DNA of 64,000 bases from Atopsyche davidsoni (lineage: Eukaryota > Arthropoda > Insecta > Trichoptera > Hydrobiosidae), in assembly GCA_022113835.1 (NCBI GenBank), contig JAILWY010000022.1:2418001-2482000 (forward strand), in the 5' to 3' direction. A program made the translations under genes and the position numbers. The notes below the pieces were generated by a model. The model did no database searches, was not told the origin of the DNA, and saw only the letters and a list, made by a program, of their open reading frames with translations. This document shows positions 51,001-59,036 of the stretch, piece by piece (position 1 is the stretch's first letter; each line of letters begins with the position of its first letter).

Positions 51001-52406
51001 GCTCTCAAAAGTCAGATTTTGGTATGAAGTGATGATGACGATGAACTGTGAATGACTAAATTCTTAAAAAAAATATTGAATCAACAAGTAACTAGTTAGT
51101 TTATGGTTGATGTAATATGACTGCTTGCAGGTGTGGAGTGTGGAGAGGTAGGCGTACCGGCAGCGTCGTCCAAGTTGCGCGTAGCGGTGGTGTCCCGCGG
51201 AGTGGGTGGCCGTGCAGCTTTTAGCTGCGCCCCCGGCTGGGGCCTGCGTGGGCCGCCTGAGACGCTGTGTCTGCCTAGTGGAGACTGGGCACACCCCTTC
51301 CCTTCCTGTGTCGGTGAGAGACAATCACCGTGATCTTTTTTCGGTTATCACTTTAATTAGCGGTGACTTTTTATTCTCTAGTTTTACCTGTTTGTGAATA
51401 TTTCCAGAGGTGTCGTGTCCAGTACCCCAACCACCGGTGAATGGTTACCTACTGGGCCGAGCGCCCTTCAGAGCGGGAGATGTGGTGCAGTTCAACTGCA
51501 ACCCCGCTCACATGATGCAGGGCCAGCCCATCGTCGCGTGTCAGGACAACGCCCGCTGGAGCGGTGACACGCCAAAGTGTGAGTTATCATTGTGACAATA
51601 ATATGTTTACGTTGCATTTTAGCGAAGTATTCCCTTAAATGAACTCAATGATTCTCTTACATATATAATACATTAAATTATATATTTATAATCACAGTTC
51701 AAAAATAATAAAGGCAAATTATTTTAAATTTGTATTTATTTTATTTGTTAGTTTAATAGGATTTTGTTTCCGTCAGTACAATGCCTCTTATACCAGAAGC
51801 ATTTATTTCACCCTAAAATTTCAGGCATCCAAGCTTGCTCATATCCCGGGACCACCATCTCTGGCCGTATGTCATCAGTGAAGTTCTACTATAAGATCGG
51901 AGAGACCATCAGCTTCACCTGCGAGCCTGGACTACGACTACGAGGCACTCCCATGCTCCGCTGCCTCAGGTAATAATATCGTAGGCGATCACAATAATCT
52001 ACCGAGGTCTAAAAACTCATTTATCACAATAATAATATCGTGCAAATACTGTGCTATTACTTTCAGGAATGGTAAATGGTCCAATGCCATACCGATCTGC
52101 TCCAAGGACATCACAGGCTCCAACGATACGTACGTCGGTCCCGACGATCGCATGGCAATGCTCAGCGACGACGCCTTCCTCTACTCCAACTCCTCAGACC
52201 TGCTCGTCAGCAACGGGCCCGCCATCTCCACTTCCCCCTTGATTGTGAGATCCACCAAGTCGTCGTTTCTCAGCCTCATCACCGGGATAACACCCTCTAA
52301 TTTGATGAAGCACTCGACGGAACCGCTCACGCAAGTAACCATGACGTCTAAGAGCAAAGTCAGTAAAAAAGATAATAAAGCCAAAGCCGCTCCCAAGAGC
52401 AGATAG
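15006..52406 (+). CDS. Hasp: Giant secreted WAP/CCP(sushi)/Ig protein, Hasp/LEV-9-like synaptic matrix scaffold
   Basis: Thirty-one predicted exons: 15006-15057, 19271-19443, 20402-20504, 34144-34216, 34289-34395, 34467-34658, 34735-34911, 38829-39011, 39212-39391, 39543-39674, 39905-40016, 40150-40319, 40436-40527, 40744-40856, 40980-42083, 42510-42859, 42998-43111, 43448-43592, 43679-43758, 44028-44219, 44353-44503, 49139-49308, 49595-49742, 49926-50044, 50181-50340, 50556-50707, 50795-50968, 51131-51313, 51408-51578, 51825-51969, 52067-52406. They total 5757 nt (1918 codons plus stop) with every phase matching. Order: signal peptide, acidic stretch, WAP, CCP1-8, basic linker with convertase sites, CCP9-13, Ig, CCP14-17, Ser/Thr-rich tail. 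WAP plus CCPs is the signature of nematode LEV-9 and Drosophila Hasp, secreted scaffolds organising acetylcholine receptors and matrix in the synaptic cleft. The symbol is by architecture, not by alignment. Two adjacent genes split near 42085 remain possible. Confidence 0.8.
15249..15527. mobile_element. pogo/Tigger-like MITE in intron 1
   Basis: The left end reads CTAATACCCCGCTTTACGCG. The right end on the complement reads TACAGCAATACCTCGCTTTA. These are imperfect inverted repeats of about 25 bp. The interior (AACGCGAATTTCAAATTT, TTTCACTTAACGCGATTTTT) matches the element at 58120-58540. The length is about 280 bp with no open frame of note. CAGTA(A)TACC... ends are typical of pogo/Tigger elements. 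Confidence 0.65.
15528..17583. other. Intron 1, middle part, with two possible alternative exons
   Basis: Mostly AT-rich non-coding DNA with no recognisable gene. Two short stretches have splice signals in the correct phase for exon 1: 16672-16724 (alternative terminal exon with a stop) and 16994-17008 (15-nt microexon). Both are treated as candidates only. Confidence 0.3.
17584..17672 (+). pseudogene. Short LINE reverse-transcriptase fragment in intron 1
   Basis: From 17584 the frame reads MWLYRRILKTLCVEHITECA and ends at a stop near 17672. The EMWLYRR(I/M)L...W..H(V/I)T pattern is a common conserved block near the C-terminus of non-LTR retrotransposon reverse transcriptases. The same block recurs at 28285 (plus) and 26345-26475 (minus). 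Confidence 0.55.
18318..18665. repeat. tRNA-like SINE/foldback repeat, copy 1 (two inverted tRNA-like arms)
   Basis: The left part contains, on the minus strand, a B-box-like GGTTCGAATCC and the stretch GGCCATG...; the right part (18570-18630) contains the same tRNA-like head on the plus strand (GGTTCGTTGGTATAATTGG). The two arms are inverted copies flanking about 110 bp. The left flank GAAGACCGTCTCACAGGAAG is shared with the copy at 28555. A tRNA-derived SINE that has inserted head-to-head or been inverted explains this best. Confidence 0.6.
19271..20504 (+). CDS. Hasp: Exons 2-3: acidic segment and WAP (whey acidic protein, four-disulfide core) domain
   Basis: Exon 2 (19271-19443) encodes an Ala/Glu/Asp-rich stretch (ESPDDDDDWDEATTGG). 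It then encodes the start of the WAP domain (AQCPRDEEQATLL). Exon 3 (20402-20504) completes it: GQKCLRKCSSDEDCKSKKK, then KCLCDGACGMSCIKP. Eight cysteines are present in WAP order. The usual adjacent central pair is here C-L-C. The intron between them falls inside the domain and holds a tandem repeat. WAP domains are often protease-inhibitor-like; in LEV-9/Hasp they are part of the scaffold, with no inhibition claimed. Confidence 0.85.
19450..20340. repeat. CT-rich minisatellite in intron 2
   Basis: A pyrimidine-rich tandem array in which blocks such as CTTGCTCCCCGGCTGCTCC, TGGTTCATCTACCGCCC and CATAGCTACCCTGCCTCTA recur at about 19543, 19660, 19743, 19882, 19968, 20053 and 20171. Unit length varies from roughly 85 to 125 bp because sub-blocks are gained or lost. 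The open frames across it are by-products of the repeat (all Leu/Pro/Ser/Trp-rich). Confidence 0.85.
21098..21650 (-). mobile_element. Deletion derivative of a Tc1/mariner-superfamily element
   Basis: Ends are inverted: left GGGTGTCCAAAGAGAGTATC and, on the complement of the right, GGTGTCCAAAAAGAGTATCG. The minus strand encodes the C-terminal third of a DDE transposase with frameshifts. It reads RYCDMLRKFLGLELQ, then WFQ, then (other frame) TCHTSNQSIEAVNELFPN, then RSPDISPLDYFVWGYLKSRV and its C-terminal end. The segment that should hold the second catalytic Asp (after WFQ) is shortened, and the whole N-terminal half is missing. The third Asp is likely that of SPLDYF. A second copy of the left end is at 63868. 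Confidence 0.8.
22626..23152 (+). repeat. 520-bp dispersed repeat, copy A (inverted partner at 33509-34024)
   Basis: The complement of this block is closely similar to 33509-34024 over its full length, for example GGCGAAATCGTGTCGTTTAA at one end of copy B against its complement at 23133-23152, and AAGTCCCATA at the other. No transposase, TIR or poly(A) tail is obvious. Copy A and copy B lie in opposite orientation 10.4 kb apart in the same intron. Confidence 0.85.
25897..26334. mobile_element. hAT-like MITE in intron 3
   Basis: Left end CATGTGTTCCCAAACTATTT and right end, on the complement, CACTGGTTCCCAAAGTGGTC are imperfect inverted repeats. Flanks AGCTGGAC (25889-25896) and AGCTGGTG (26335-26342) are a probable degraded 8-bp duplication. 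The interior shares several blocks with 58755-59036 (CTTGCGATAGTCC, CCTGCTTAAATGGGATCCA), so it belongs to a family. It has no transposase. Confidence 0.7.
26345..26475 (-). pseudogene. LINE reverse-transcriptase fragment, minus strand
   Basis: The complement translates as KCYVVLVLLCGVEAWILKTA, TMRRIEEAETWLYRRIQREL without a stop. The pattern L.YG.E.W...........E...LRR is the conserved thumb block of non-LTR reverse transcriptases. It abuts the end of the hAT-like MITE. Same block as at 17584 and 28285. Confidence 0.6.
28285..28535 (+). pseudogene. LINE reverse-transcriptase C-terminal remnant with frameshifts
   Basis: Three frames read in turn give GMWLYRRI, ITNEGFAKKESSQRW, then (28351) MVKKADVQGKFEGKRGIGRR, KPAWMRNLRQWLKII, and finally ESTAESVRLPHNRNIFDETV. 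The order EMWLYRR, then G(K/R).EG.RG.GR....W..., then a final E...A..R......I is the usual C-terminus of many insect LINEs. At least two frameshifts make it a pseudogene. Confidence 0.75.
28555..28705 (-). repeat. tRNA-derived SINE, copy 2
   Basis: Read on the complement: GATTCGTTGGTATAATTGG (A-box-like) followed about 30 bp on by GGTTCGAATCC (perfect B box) and ACAAATC, which pairs with the 5' GATTCGT as an acceptor-like stem with one mismatch. The downstream body ends CCTGTATAGGCAAAATCG...CTGTGAGACGGTCTTC. The anticodon arm is poor, so this is tRNA-derived rather than a functional tRNA gene. Confidence 0.65.
29336..29440. repeat. Partial copy of the foldback MITE
   Basis: Contains ATAATGATAAAAGTAACTTC and GTATTCTGTCTTATCAGATG, matching the left arm and inner part of 29610-29906, with its own small palindrome (ATCAGATGCATAAC / CATCTGATGATG). 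The rest of the element is missing. Confidence 0.6.
29610..29906. repeat. Foldback (long hairpin) MITE
   Basis: Left arm: ATAAAACTTGTTGAGGGACA...GGCATTTGATTGGTGAAGATCC...TAATGATAAAAGTAAC. Right arm is its complement: GTTACTTTTATCATTATAAT...GGATCTTCGCCAATCAAATG...CAAGATTTAT. The arms are about 75-80 bp and nearly identical, with a second, inner inverted pair (CTAGACTAGGTTCGACCAAA / TTTGGTCGAA). A partial copy lies at 29336-29440. No coding capacity. Confidence 0.8.
29944..30215 (-). repeat. tRNA-derived SINE, copy 3
   Basis: The complement carries GGTTCGAATCC preceded by GGCCATTTAAG and TGGTAATGCACC, as in the other two copies. The plus-strand right end reads GACGGTCTTCACAAAAATCA, the same terminal motif as the other copies but in the opposite position relative to the tRNA-like head, so the copies are not simply colinear. 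Confidence 0.55.
30823..31720 (+). pseudogene. mariner transposase pseudogene
   Basis: Starts MSTFVPTKRNLR and then hits a stop. It continues in other frames: HRLYCEFYGEHAPLQQTFEN, WFRRFDNGDFDVDDKERPGQ, stop at 31057-31059, then LDKDSCQKQAELAKSLGVDR with the helix-turn-helix, WVPHELKPRDVERRF, and TVDEKWIHYDNLKHKKS holding the first catalytic Asp. The block expected to carry the second Asp (HDN) is deleted near 31505. The third (in YSPDLAPSDYHF) is displaced by a frameshift near 31525. The end KDEQFFW...VASDGQYFE is intact. Two stops, a deletion and frameshifts make it inactive. Confidence 0.9.
33509..34024 (-). repeat. 520-bp dispersed repeat, copy B
   Basis: Inverted copy of 22626-23152. 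It ends only about 120 bp upstream of exon 4 of the WAP/CCP gene. Immediately 3' lies a G-rich run (34054-34070). Small insertions and deletions in A/T tracts distinguish the two copies; the rest is closely similar. Confidence 0.85.
34144..34911 (+). CDS. Hasp: Exons 4-7: CCP modules 1-3
   Basis: CCP1 is split over exons 4 and 5 (ECPELDKPELG...YSCPHG...RNCQADGKWAG...PAC). CCP2 is exon 6 (YCLTPPHIEHARHSALPEQ...YHCHTGY...KCLAI...ITC). CCP3 is exon 7 (SCGPPGELPHGWVTAEC...LHCGAGFELVGRAERFC...SWAPSELPSC) and carries one extra cysteine pair. The four-cysteine pattern and the conserved Trp before the last Cys are present. This cluster is strongly GC-rich compared with the flanking introns. Exons mostly begin and end in phase 1, the usual CCP exon symmetry. 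Confidence 0.88.
34912..38828. other. Intron 7 (3.9 kb)
   Basis: AT-rich non-coding DNA. I see no transposase, TIR pair, SINE head or CCP-like exon. Several short open frames (for example near 35600 and 36400 on the minus strand) have no recognisable domain. Confidence 0.5.
38829..40992 (+). CDS. Hasp: Exons 8-15 start: CCP modules 4-8
   Basis: CCP4 is exon 8 (QCPVPDAPRHG...YECKYGYRLTG...RCGADKKWSGTQPTC). CCP5 is exon 9 (NCGHPGRLYNG...FRCHDGMRMEG...VCQLEGTW...KC). CCP6 spans exons 10-11 (PCVVPHVTQG...VECEKNYEF...TCNNGTWTQIPKC, with a longer N-glycosylable loop NFTQDNNETS). CCP7 is exon 12 (CKRLPKPPRNG...FHCKDGFTLRG...CSFGNWTGDMPYC). CCP8 spans exons 13-15 (YCPFPGYLPHG...YDCDKGYVL...TCIGGHWSPKELPRSC). 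The last cysteine of CCP8 is at the very start of exon 15. Counting the WAP domain, this completes a WAP+8xCCP unit. Confidence 0.88.
40980..42859 (+). CDS. Hasp: Exons 15-16: basic linker with a cluster of proprotein-convertase sites
   Basis: Exon 15 (40980-42083, 368 codons) is by far the longest exon and has no CCP cysteines after its first codons. It carries seven RX(K/R)R-type motifs: RRRR/S (41017-41028), REKR/A (41173-41184), RKKR/D (41227-41238), RQKR/N (41308-41319), RRRR/F (41380-41391), RSKR/D (41461-41472) and RMKR/T (42019-42030), plus LSKR/D (41770-41781). Exon 16 continues as a hydrophilic Pro/Glu/Lys-rich stretch and starts CCP9 (GPCELLSTEPYVNVEIVKFG). Exon 16 may begin at 42510 or at 42639; both acceptors are in phase. 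Furin-like cleavage is expected in the secretory pathway. Confidence 0.8.
42770..50044 (+). CDS. Hasp: Exons 16-24: CCP modules 9-13
   Basis: CCP9 (exons 16-17) ends KCVRGRWKPGKPVC. CCP10 (18-19) is PCHIPVTENG...FACEQGFNVQG...RCWHGDWAVTSTPEC. CCP11 (exon 20) is PCELPAVRHGTYASGYRAG...LHCDVGH...NCDRGELRSKPSGTDLC. CCP12 is split over exons 21 and 22 by a 4.6-kb intron (DCGPPAR/VQGTLIY...FRCIASI...VCEAGNWIGKSVSC). CCP13 (exons 23-24) is divergent: TCTFRNNEPNVVSFYNDLEI...RCVDIGKYAMIGPTKRHCMG...PSC. Potential N-glycosylation sites include NETS and NGTC. Exon 21 has two in-phase acceptors (44353 and 44377). Confidence 0.85.
44504..49138. other. Intron 21 (4.6 kb) with a possible microexon
   Basis: Mostly AT-rich and featureless. 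A candidate 39-nt cassette exon with good flanking splice signals lies at 46344-46382. No transposon remnant was recognised. Confidence 0.4.
50181..50707 (+). CDS. Hasp: Exons 25-26: immunoglobulin domain
   Basis: Residues about 1478-1581. The first Ig cysteine is in ILHMECLWMKRFGNPKW, with the following tryptophan at the right distance. The C-terminal signature is DDSGVFTCVTPARQSHQVEI (the D.G.Y/F.C motif before the second cysteine). The domain is split by one intron. The combination of Ig with CCP modules in a secreted protein recalls Hikaru genki, a synaptic-cleft protein. I see no transmembrane segment here or elsewhere. Confidence 0.82.
50795..52406 (+). CDS. Hasp: Exons 27-31: CCP modules 14-17 and C-terminal tail
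   Basis: CCP14 is exon 27 (HCSPLPLRRGLISSS...FSCANGNSLIG...VCLPSGNWSAPMPLC). CCP15 is exon 28 (ECGEVGVPAASS...FSCAPGWGLRG...LCLPSGDWAHPFPSC). CCP16 is exon 29, with its last Cys codon split across the intron (SCPVPQPPVNGYLLG...FNCNPAHMMQG...ACQDNARWSGDTPKC). CCP17 spans exons 30-31 (ACSYPGTTISG...FTCEPGLRLRG...RCLRNGKWSNAIPIC). About 100 Ser/Thr/Lys-rich residues follow and end ...AAPKSR with TAG at 52404-52406. The C-terminus has no hydrophobic or GPI-like segment, so the protein is secreted, not anchored. Confidence 0.87.
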
Positions 52407-55400
52407 ATAATGTTCAAAAAGCAAATCAAACCAAAAAAAATTGGTCAGCTAGTATAAATCACCTGCACAATGTAAAATTTTAATTTGAAATTATTTTTAC
52501 ATGAATATTTAATCATATCAAATGAATACGCACAATATTTACTAAAATCTCAAAAGTACATATTTTGCCAGTAATAATGTAAATATTCTGAGGGTTTAAT
52601 ATCGTTCAGTATAATCGGAGAATTGATTTTGATTGTAAATAATTAAAGATTGTCAAAAATCTGTGATTTGATTTGAGAAAGTAGTGTTAACTGTCGTGAG
52701 AGTATCTAAAGTGATGTTTATCATACTCGTTTAGTTGTAAGGACATGTCTATAAACATAATTTCATTTGAATGTGCGCTCTTTATATTAAATCATAAATA
52801 ATACAATGAAGCATTCGAGACTCAACGCAATATTAAAATTTGCCATTTCCTGCTCGCGGAGATATTTCAATTTAAAAAAAACGTAACATCTTTGGCACAT
52901 CGTATACTCAATAAGAGATAAATCCCGATGCTTAAAATTTTAAACGAACATTGAAAAAATCATCGCGGCCTGTCGCCATACAGCGGTCCTATATATTAGT
53001 TAAAATTTAAACCATTGTGTACACTTGTGCAACCAATATGCTAGCTATATAATTGATGGCTTACTTCTTGATTTATATAAGTATGAAATGTTATATTTGT
53101 GTATCGTACGTTTTGAACTGGACAGCTATAATTTTAGCGTAATTTGGACGACGTTTGATAAATCTTGTGAGTCAGTCCCATTGAGGTTTTCACTGAGTAA
53201 AACTCCAGCCACAAGTGCCGTGAAAAATGAAATGGCTCTTCAGTCACGATGATATTCCAATCAACCGTTTACAAAAAGAAATAATTATGACGAGTTCCGT
53301 TATGTGTGAAATTACTTTTTTTTAAAACTATTTTTTGTACGACGTGTACTTTGATACTTCCAAACTAAAAGTACTTCCGTGGCTACCGCATTTTATTGAA
53401 TATTTTTTTCTTTTATTTTTAAAGATCCAAATAAACCGCCAGAAATACTAATTGATATTATAAATGTTAAGTAACTGGTATAACATGTTTATTAACGTGT
53501 TTTGATAACCCCTGAAGCTATATATGTTATTATACTCTAGTTTTTAATTACAATTTATTCTACAAGCATACAAGCTAGTGTATTTGTAATCTTTGAAATT
53601 CACGCGTAGGCTGCGTGAATATTCCGACTTCCGCAGCTCGAAACCCCCGACGTCATTTTGAACGAGAGATTATAAGTCTACATTGACCTTAGCCGTCACT
53701 ATTCATTAAATGTCGCAAACGCAATTAAAATTCTGATGCTCGATTGGTCATTTTTAATATCCAATAGTAGAATTTGATTTCCCTAAATCTTTTATTGGAT
53801 AAAGTAGAGTTATAATAATTTATAAAAAAATCTGATAAATCCAACGCTTGCCCATTATTACTTTTTATTGTATTTTTATAAGTATATATATCATTATTAC
53901 TAGCTTCACATGATTTATATTATAATTATAGATATACATAGAAATGGAATATATAATATTTATTTTTATTGTACTGTATGTCATAACACATTCGTTAAAA
54001 TAATTTCATAGCCGCTTGAAATTAACTTACCAAAGAAATACGTATTACATTTAAGTTTTTTTTAAACATAAACCTGTAAAATATATTAAGATGCAAGTTA
54101 AAATATCTAAAATTATAATAATTAAATAACCCGATCTCTCTCTCTCTAAAGTAGATTCTCAACCAAAACTTGTTCAGTATATTTCAATATTTATAGTCAA
54201 ATAATTTTAACGGGTAAACTGTGTTATACATAATTTGAATAATATTTATAATTTGAACTCTATCGTCTTCAATAAATACAATTATATCCGATCGTAACTT
54301 TGAAAATAATATCCTGTAATGAATAAGCGGGCACATGTGTCATTACTGTACTTAATCCTTACTGTAAGACCGACATTGTTATATCGTTAACATCAATAGA
54401 TGTAATTCACAATTATTAGATCTATATTCTTCTTCCAGTGCCTCTCCTACCATCTCGCTGAACATATCTCTATGTCTGTTCACGGTTTTCTTAGGGAGAA
54501 TAGTGGGTCCTTCTACACCGCAGCTTTATATTCACGGTCTACGTATTGCTGCTGCCTAATCCTTTCTTTACATATGTCCGGCATTTAGATCTGATATTCC
54601 TTCTGCAGCAAGCTGCAAGAGGCAAACGATAGCAGGAGCTTCCCGACTCTACGAGGCACTTCCAGAGCACATCTCTTAGAATAAGATCTATGAGCGGTGA
54701 TAACTGTGCTTTCTTGTTCTGATATATGGTTTTATCTTAAATGTTGATTTGTCTACGGTCATCCTGTCGTGATGATTTTTAACTCGTAATGAAATCTTCA
54801 ATTGCGATGTCCATTCTTCTCAACTTCGTCATCGCCAAAGTCGTCATTGCCCTAACTCGACGAGTCATTTTTATTAGATGTTTCTTCGTCTACTGATTCT
54901 CAAGAACTCACATAGTATTTAATAAGAAATAATTAGACATAGGTTATGAAAGCCTGGCTGAATATTATACTAAAAAAAAAATATTATATAGAAAATGATT
55001 ACATATCAAAATCTTAACCAGTATCCTAAAAGTTAATTTATTTTTGGTGTTGAATGTAATTATATCGATGTAAATATTATGGTAAATAAAAATTCTCCTC
55101 TATGTGTGCTAGATATATAATCGCTTTTAAATTTTTTCTTTCGTTTGTGTTGTCAACTTTGTGTAATTGATTAATCGTCCTTTTTTATTTAGAAAAAAAA
55201 AAAAACACAGTACGTACAAGTTGAGCGGCTGATTTTTTTTTACGTTCTCGGTTTTTGCTTGACCACGTAAAATGATTAATTAATCCCGCGTTCAAGATCC
55301 AAGGTTCGTAATATAATATGGGAATACAGAATTGTATAATATATATATATATTTATGTATGTATATATATTATTTATACACCCTTCACGGGCTACTGAAC

Positions 55401-55780
55401 CGCAATAATCCTTCCTCACCCTTCTGCAGACTGTTCAACAACCTCTACGAAGCCGTAGAAATAATTTCACTTATCCGTGTACTCGTTAGTGTTAGCCGGA
55501 AGGGATATTCGACTCGTTTTATGAATTCAGTCTTTGTTGTTAGAAACAGAATAAATATTGTTTTGTTAAAACCAGAATTATATATATATATTAATAATTA
55601 ATATCTTTTTGTAATATCCAATATATTATATTTAAAATTTTACTATGATCTCACGTTATATTACCGTTTTTGATTGTATATTATGTTTGACGTATTTTTA
55701 ACTGTTGTATGTTGAGTTTTGTATTTTTGGTTTTAAGAAATAAATTTTGTTATTAAAAAGAACATTGCTTTATTTTTTTA
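52407..55780. other. 3' flank/3' UTR of the WAP/CCP gene
   Basis: AT-rich, no coding features. Candidate AATAAA signals occur near 54270, 55085, 55555 and 55739; which one is used cannot be told. A block at 54433-54560 (CAGTGCCTCTCCTACC ... CTACACCGCAGCTTTATATT) belongs to a dispersed repeat also seen at 56667 and 61686. Confidence 0.4.
54433..54560. repeat. Dispersed repeat of unknown class (three copies in window)
   Basis: Shared blocks: (T)CTTCTTC..AGTGCCTCTCCT and a later GGGTCCTTCTACACCGCAGC / GGGTTCTTCTAGACCGCAGT followed by TTTATATT. The copies are here, at 56667-56715 (only the first block) and at 61686-61812 (both blocks). No TIR or coding signal. Confidence 0.55.
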
Positions 55781-58119
55781 ATCCTTCCCATTATTAATAC
55801 ATAAAAATAAACTTACGTGGTTTTTATTCAATAAACGCACGCCACCGTGAAAGATGACCGGACAAAATTACTAATTTATCTTTTCCATCCCGTAAACTCG
55901 TTTCGCACCAATAACACGTTTGCCAAAATCAAATTGATTATTATTTACGAGATTGTCGTTTCATTTGCCACAATTTTTTTTGATGTTTATAAAATTAATC
56001 TTTATTACCATATACATTTTTAATAGTGTTTATGCCGAGCCGTCGGATTAACAATTTTATTTATTTATGGCATTATTTGATTTTAAATTTGTATATGCTA
56101 AAAAATACACCGCATACGTTCTCTATACGAAAATTCGATGCGGCTTAACACCTAAGAAATTATCTTACTAGCTTATTAAATTATCTTTTTTTTTTTTGTA
56201 CGTTTGCCAACAGCGAGTTGTAATATTATTTATTGCGTTTATGATAACCCATGGAAAGGCGTGAAGTTACCCGTACAAGGCCACTTCCGGCGGATGCTTC
56301 CTGAGCAGCGACTGTCATGGCCGACCAGAGGATATGGATCGATTGCGACCTAACTTATAAATACTATTACACGCAAGCCACGGTTGCCGACATTTGCGAC
56401 TACAGACTGTGCACCAGGTACTACCATACAACAAATCGATCAGTCGAGTAAGTCTTGACTGCTTAATACACCCGTCATTCATTGTTTCAGACACCCTCTC
56501 TGTGCAAGCATCCCGAGCGGCCTGAGAATTGCTGGCTGCTGACTGTGTACCAGGTACTACTGTAAGTCATGCTGATATGCAGATCAAAGCCAGAGTTCTT
56601 GTGGCAGTATTATATATAAAATAATTATGTGATCAATACGCAATAGTTACGTAAATATGTAATAATCTTCTTCTCCAAGTGCCTCTCCTCAGAACATATT
56701 ATACTCGCATGTTTGTCTTATTAATTCGGCTGTGTTCCCACGCATTCCGCATCCACGTTAGTTTCCTACTTCTAATGTCAGTATTAGGAATATTGTATAT
56801 ATATATATAAAATAATTCAAGTCTTTCGAGTATATATATATTTCCTGTATGTGATGTTACTTGTCGCGAGGAAATATTCAGATTTCTTCGGATTTTACTG
56901 TCGATATTCGACTGCAGCGGGTTTTATTTAGTATTGCGAAAAAATTCAACGGACGCCATTAAGTAGGCAGGCTGATTGGGCGTTTGCGGCCGTGTCCGCG
57001 TGTGATTCGTCGGTCGGTCGATTGCTTCGCGGCGAGTTGCGTCAGATGTGGACCGCTTGCGCAAGATAATATGTAATGTCGAATAAAGAAATGTGCCACG
57101 AGGTATTATAACCGCGATAGATCTCTATCATCGGCTCACGTAATGCCCGCGCACAGCCTCGGCGATGAAAGTCAATCGATGCATTGATTCATAAACGGTT
57201 ATTGCTTTTAAAACGTTTCGAAATATTGCCCCAGGCCTCTCCGTCTGCCGCTGCTCTGTTACCGAACCTCTATCCAGAGGCTTACAAGTTCAATCTTCCC
57301 AGTGCCTCTAAAATAATTATTGCCCATCAAATGTTGTCGCGAGGTGAAATATTCAGTTATCACATGCAAGCATGCTTAGCATGCAAAATATTTTGATTTA
57401 TAAATATTTATTGAAAATAAATATTTGATGAAAAAAAAAAAAAAAAACAACTGAGCCCCGACACCGAAAAACGAGATTTCTTTAATTGTTTTATTATACT
57501 AATATTCCAATAATGTGAAATATTTCTCCTTAAGTAATGTTATTATATTCAGAATAACGTTTTTGATGAATAAATTAATTATTCTCGCAGCTGGATTCTG
57601 AATAACTCATAAATATTAAATAAACTAACTGCCCACATAGGAATTCCACTTTTATATATATATATATATAAATACTTATCTAATTTTATTTGTAGTCTAG
57701 GCACGATTCAAAATAAAATTATCTTTATATTATAAATAAAAACTGAATGGTACAGTAATTAAAAAAAAATTGCCTACTAATTTTACACATTTTTTAATAA
57801 TTATTATATCTTATCTTTCTCAAGAAAGTGTTGGTTTTATAAATATACAAGCATTGATACTTTGCTTGGAGATAAAATTGAAGATAACAATGTGCAGATA
57901 AAGACAAAAGTCTTTTAATATTCTACGTATTTATTTCATGTAGTTATTTTATATATAAATACACAAAATATATAATAATTGCAAATACATGTATAAATTA
58001 TTTTTAAAAAAGTCAAATAAACTACCTGCGATAATGATTTGTATATTATATTTATAATTTCAATATTTACACTACACTATTTTCCCCTTAGAAAAACATG
58101 AACACTGGCTCAGCATGAG
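55781..58119. other. Intergenic AT-rich DNA
   Basis: No gene recognised. It holds AT microsatellites (near 56793 and 57655), a poly(A) run at 57431, and part of the repeat at 56667-56715. A moderately GC-rich patch at 56975-57175 has no open frame of interest. Confidence 0.4.
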
Positions 58120-58540
58120 TACAGTAATACCCCGTTTTACGCGACCTCGTTATGCGCGGTTTCACTATAACGCGAATTTCAAATTTCGCGTTAAAATGCC
58201 TCGCATTACGCAAATTTCTTATTTAAGAATGTGTATGAACATAATGCAGACTTCTCTTAACAATTAAAGCGTTATGAACGTATTTTACAAGAACATAAAA
58301 GAAACGCCACCCAAAAGACAATAGATGTATTTTTCAATAAAAATAACATGTAATACTGCATAAAGTGTTTTTAGAATTAAAGTGATTGCTTCAAACCCCG
58401 ATATACGCGAATTTCACTTAACGCGTTTTTTTCCAGAGCCTTGCTAATATTGATTTTTTTCATTTGACCGAATTTTTTGTCCGTTATATCCGAAATCCGT
58501 TAAACAGGGATTACTCCGCTATATCGAGGTTTTACTGGAT
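58120..58540. mobile_element. pogo/Tigger-like MITE
   Basis: The left end TACAGTAATACCCCGTTTTA and the complement of the right end TCCAGTAAAACCTCGATATA are inverted repeats, with TA at both borders as expected for this superfamily. The interior resembles 15249-15527 (CGTTATGCGCGGTTTCA, AACGCGAATTTCAAATTT, ATAACATGTAATACTGCATA). No transposase is present. Confidence 0.75.
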
Positions 58541-58695
58541 ACCTTTATAAATAAAAACACACAAAATACAAATATAGTAACATTCACTAAAAAAATCAAT
58601 ACTTTTAATGGCAGGGATGGGTCTGTGATGCTTTGATGGCAAATTTTCAATATTTGGCTTTGAATAAGTCAAATTTAACTTTAAATCTCCTCGCC

Positions 58696-59036
58696 CAGTG
58701 CTTTTTAATCTTTTATTATTTTTTTGGAAGAAGAATGGCAACTGCACTGAAACTCCTATCCGCGAGGAATGAAGATGGAAAGCTACCAAAAACCTTCTTG
58801 CGATAGTCCGTAATGCAGAATAAATAGCAGGTATGTCTCTCTGAAGCCAAATTGCTGATATCCCTTTCTAAACTGCACCTTCAGTTCTTATTCCGATCGG
58901 TTCATCTTGTAGTATGACTTCCGGTTCTTCAATGTAACCGTATGGATTGCTAATTTTGGTAATGACCTGCTTAAATGGGATCCACCTTCGTACAGTTCAC
59001 GGACCCCCAATTTTATCGCTTTGACCACTTTGGGAA
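58696..59036. mobile_element. hAT-like MITE related to the copy at 25897-26334
   Basis: Begins near CAGTGCTTTTTAATC and ends GACCACTTTGGGAACC. It shares CTTGCGATAGTCC, CCTGCTTAAATGGGATCCA and GGACCCCCAATTTTAT with the intron-3 element. The borders are less clear here and the duplication is not evident. Confidence 0.55.
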
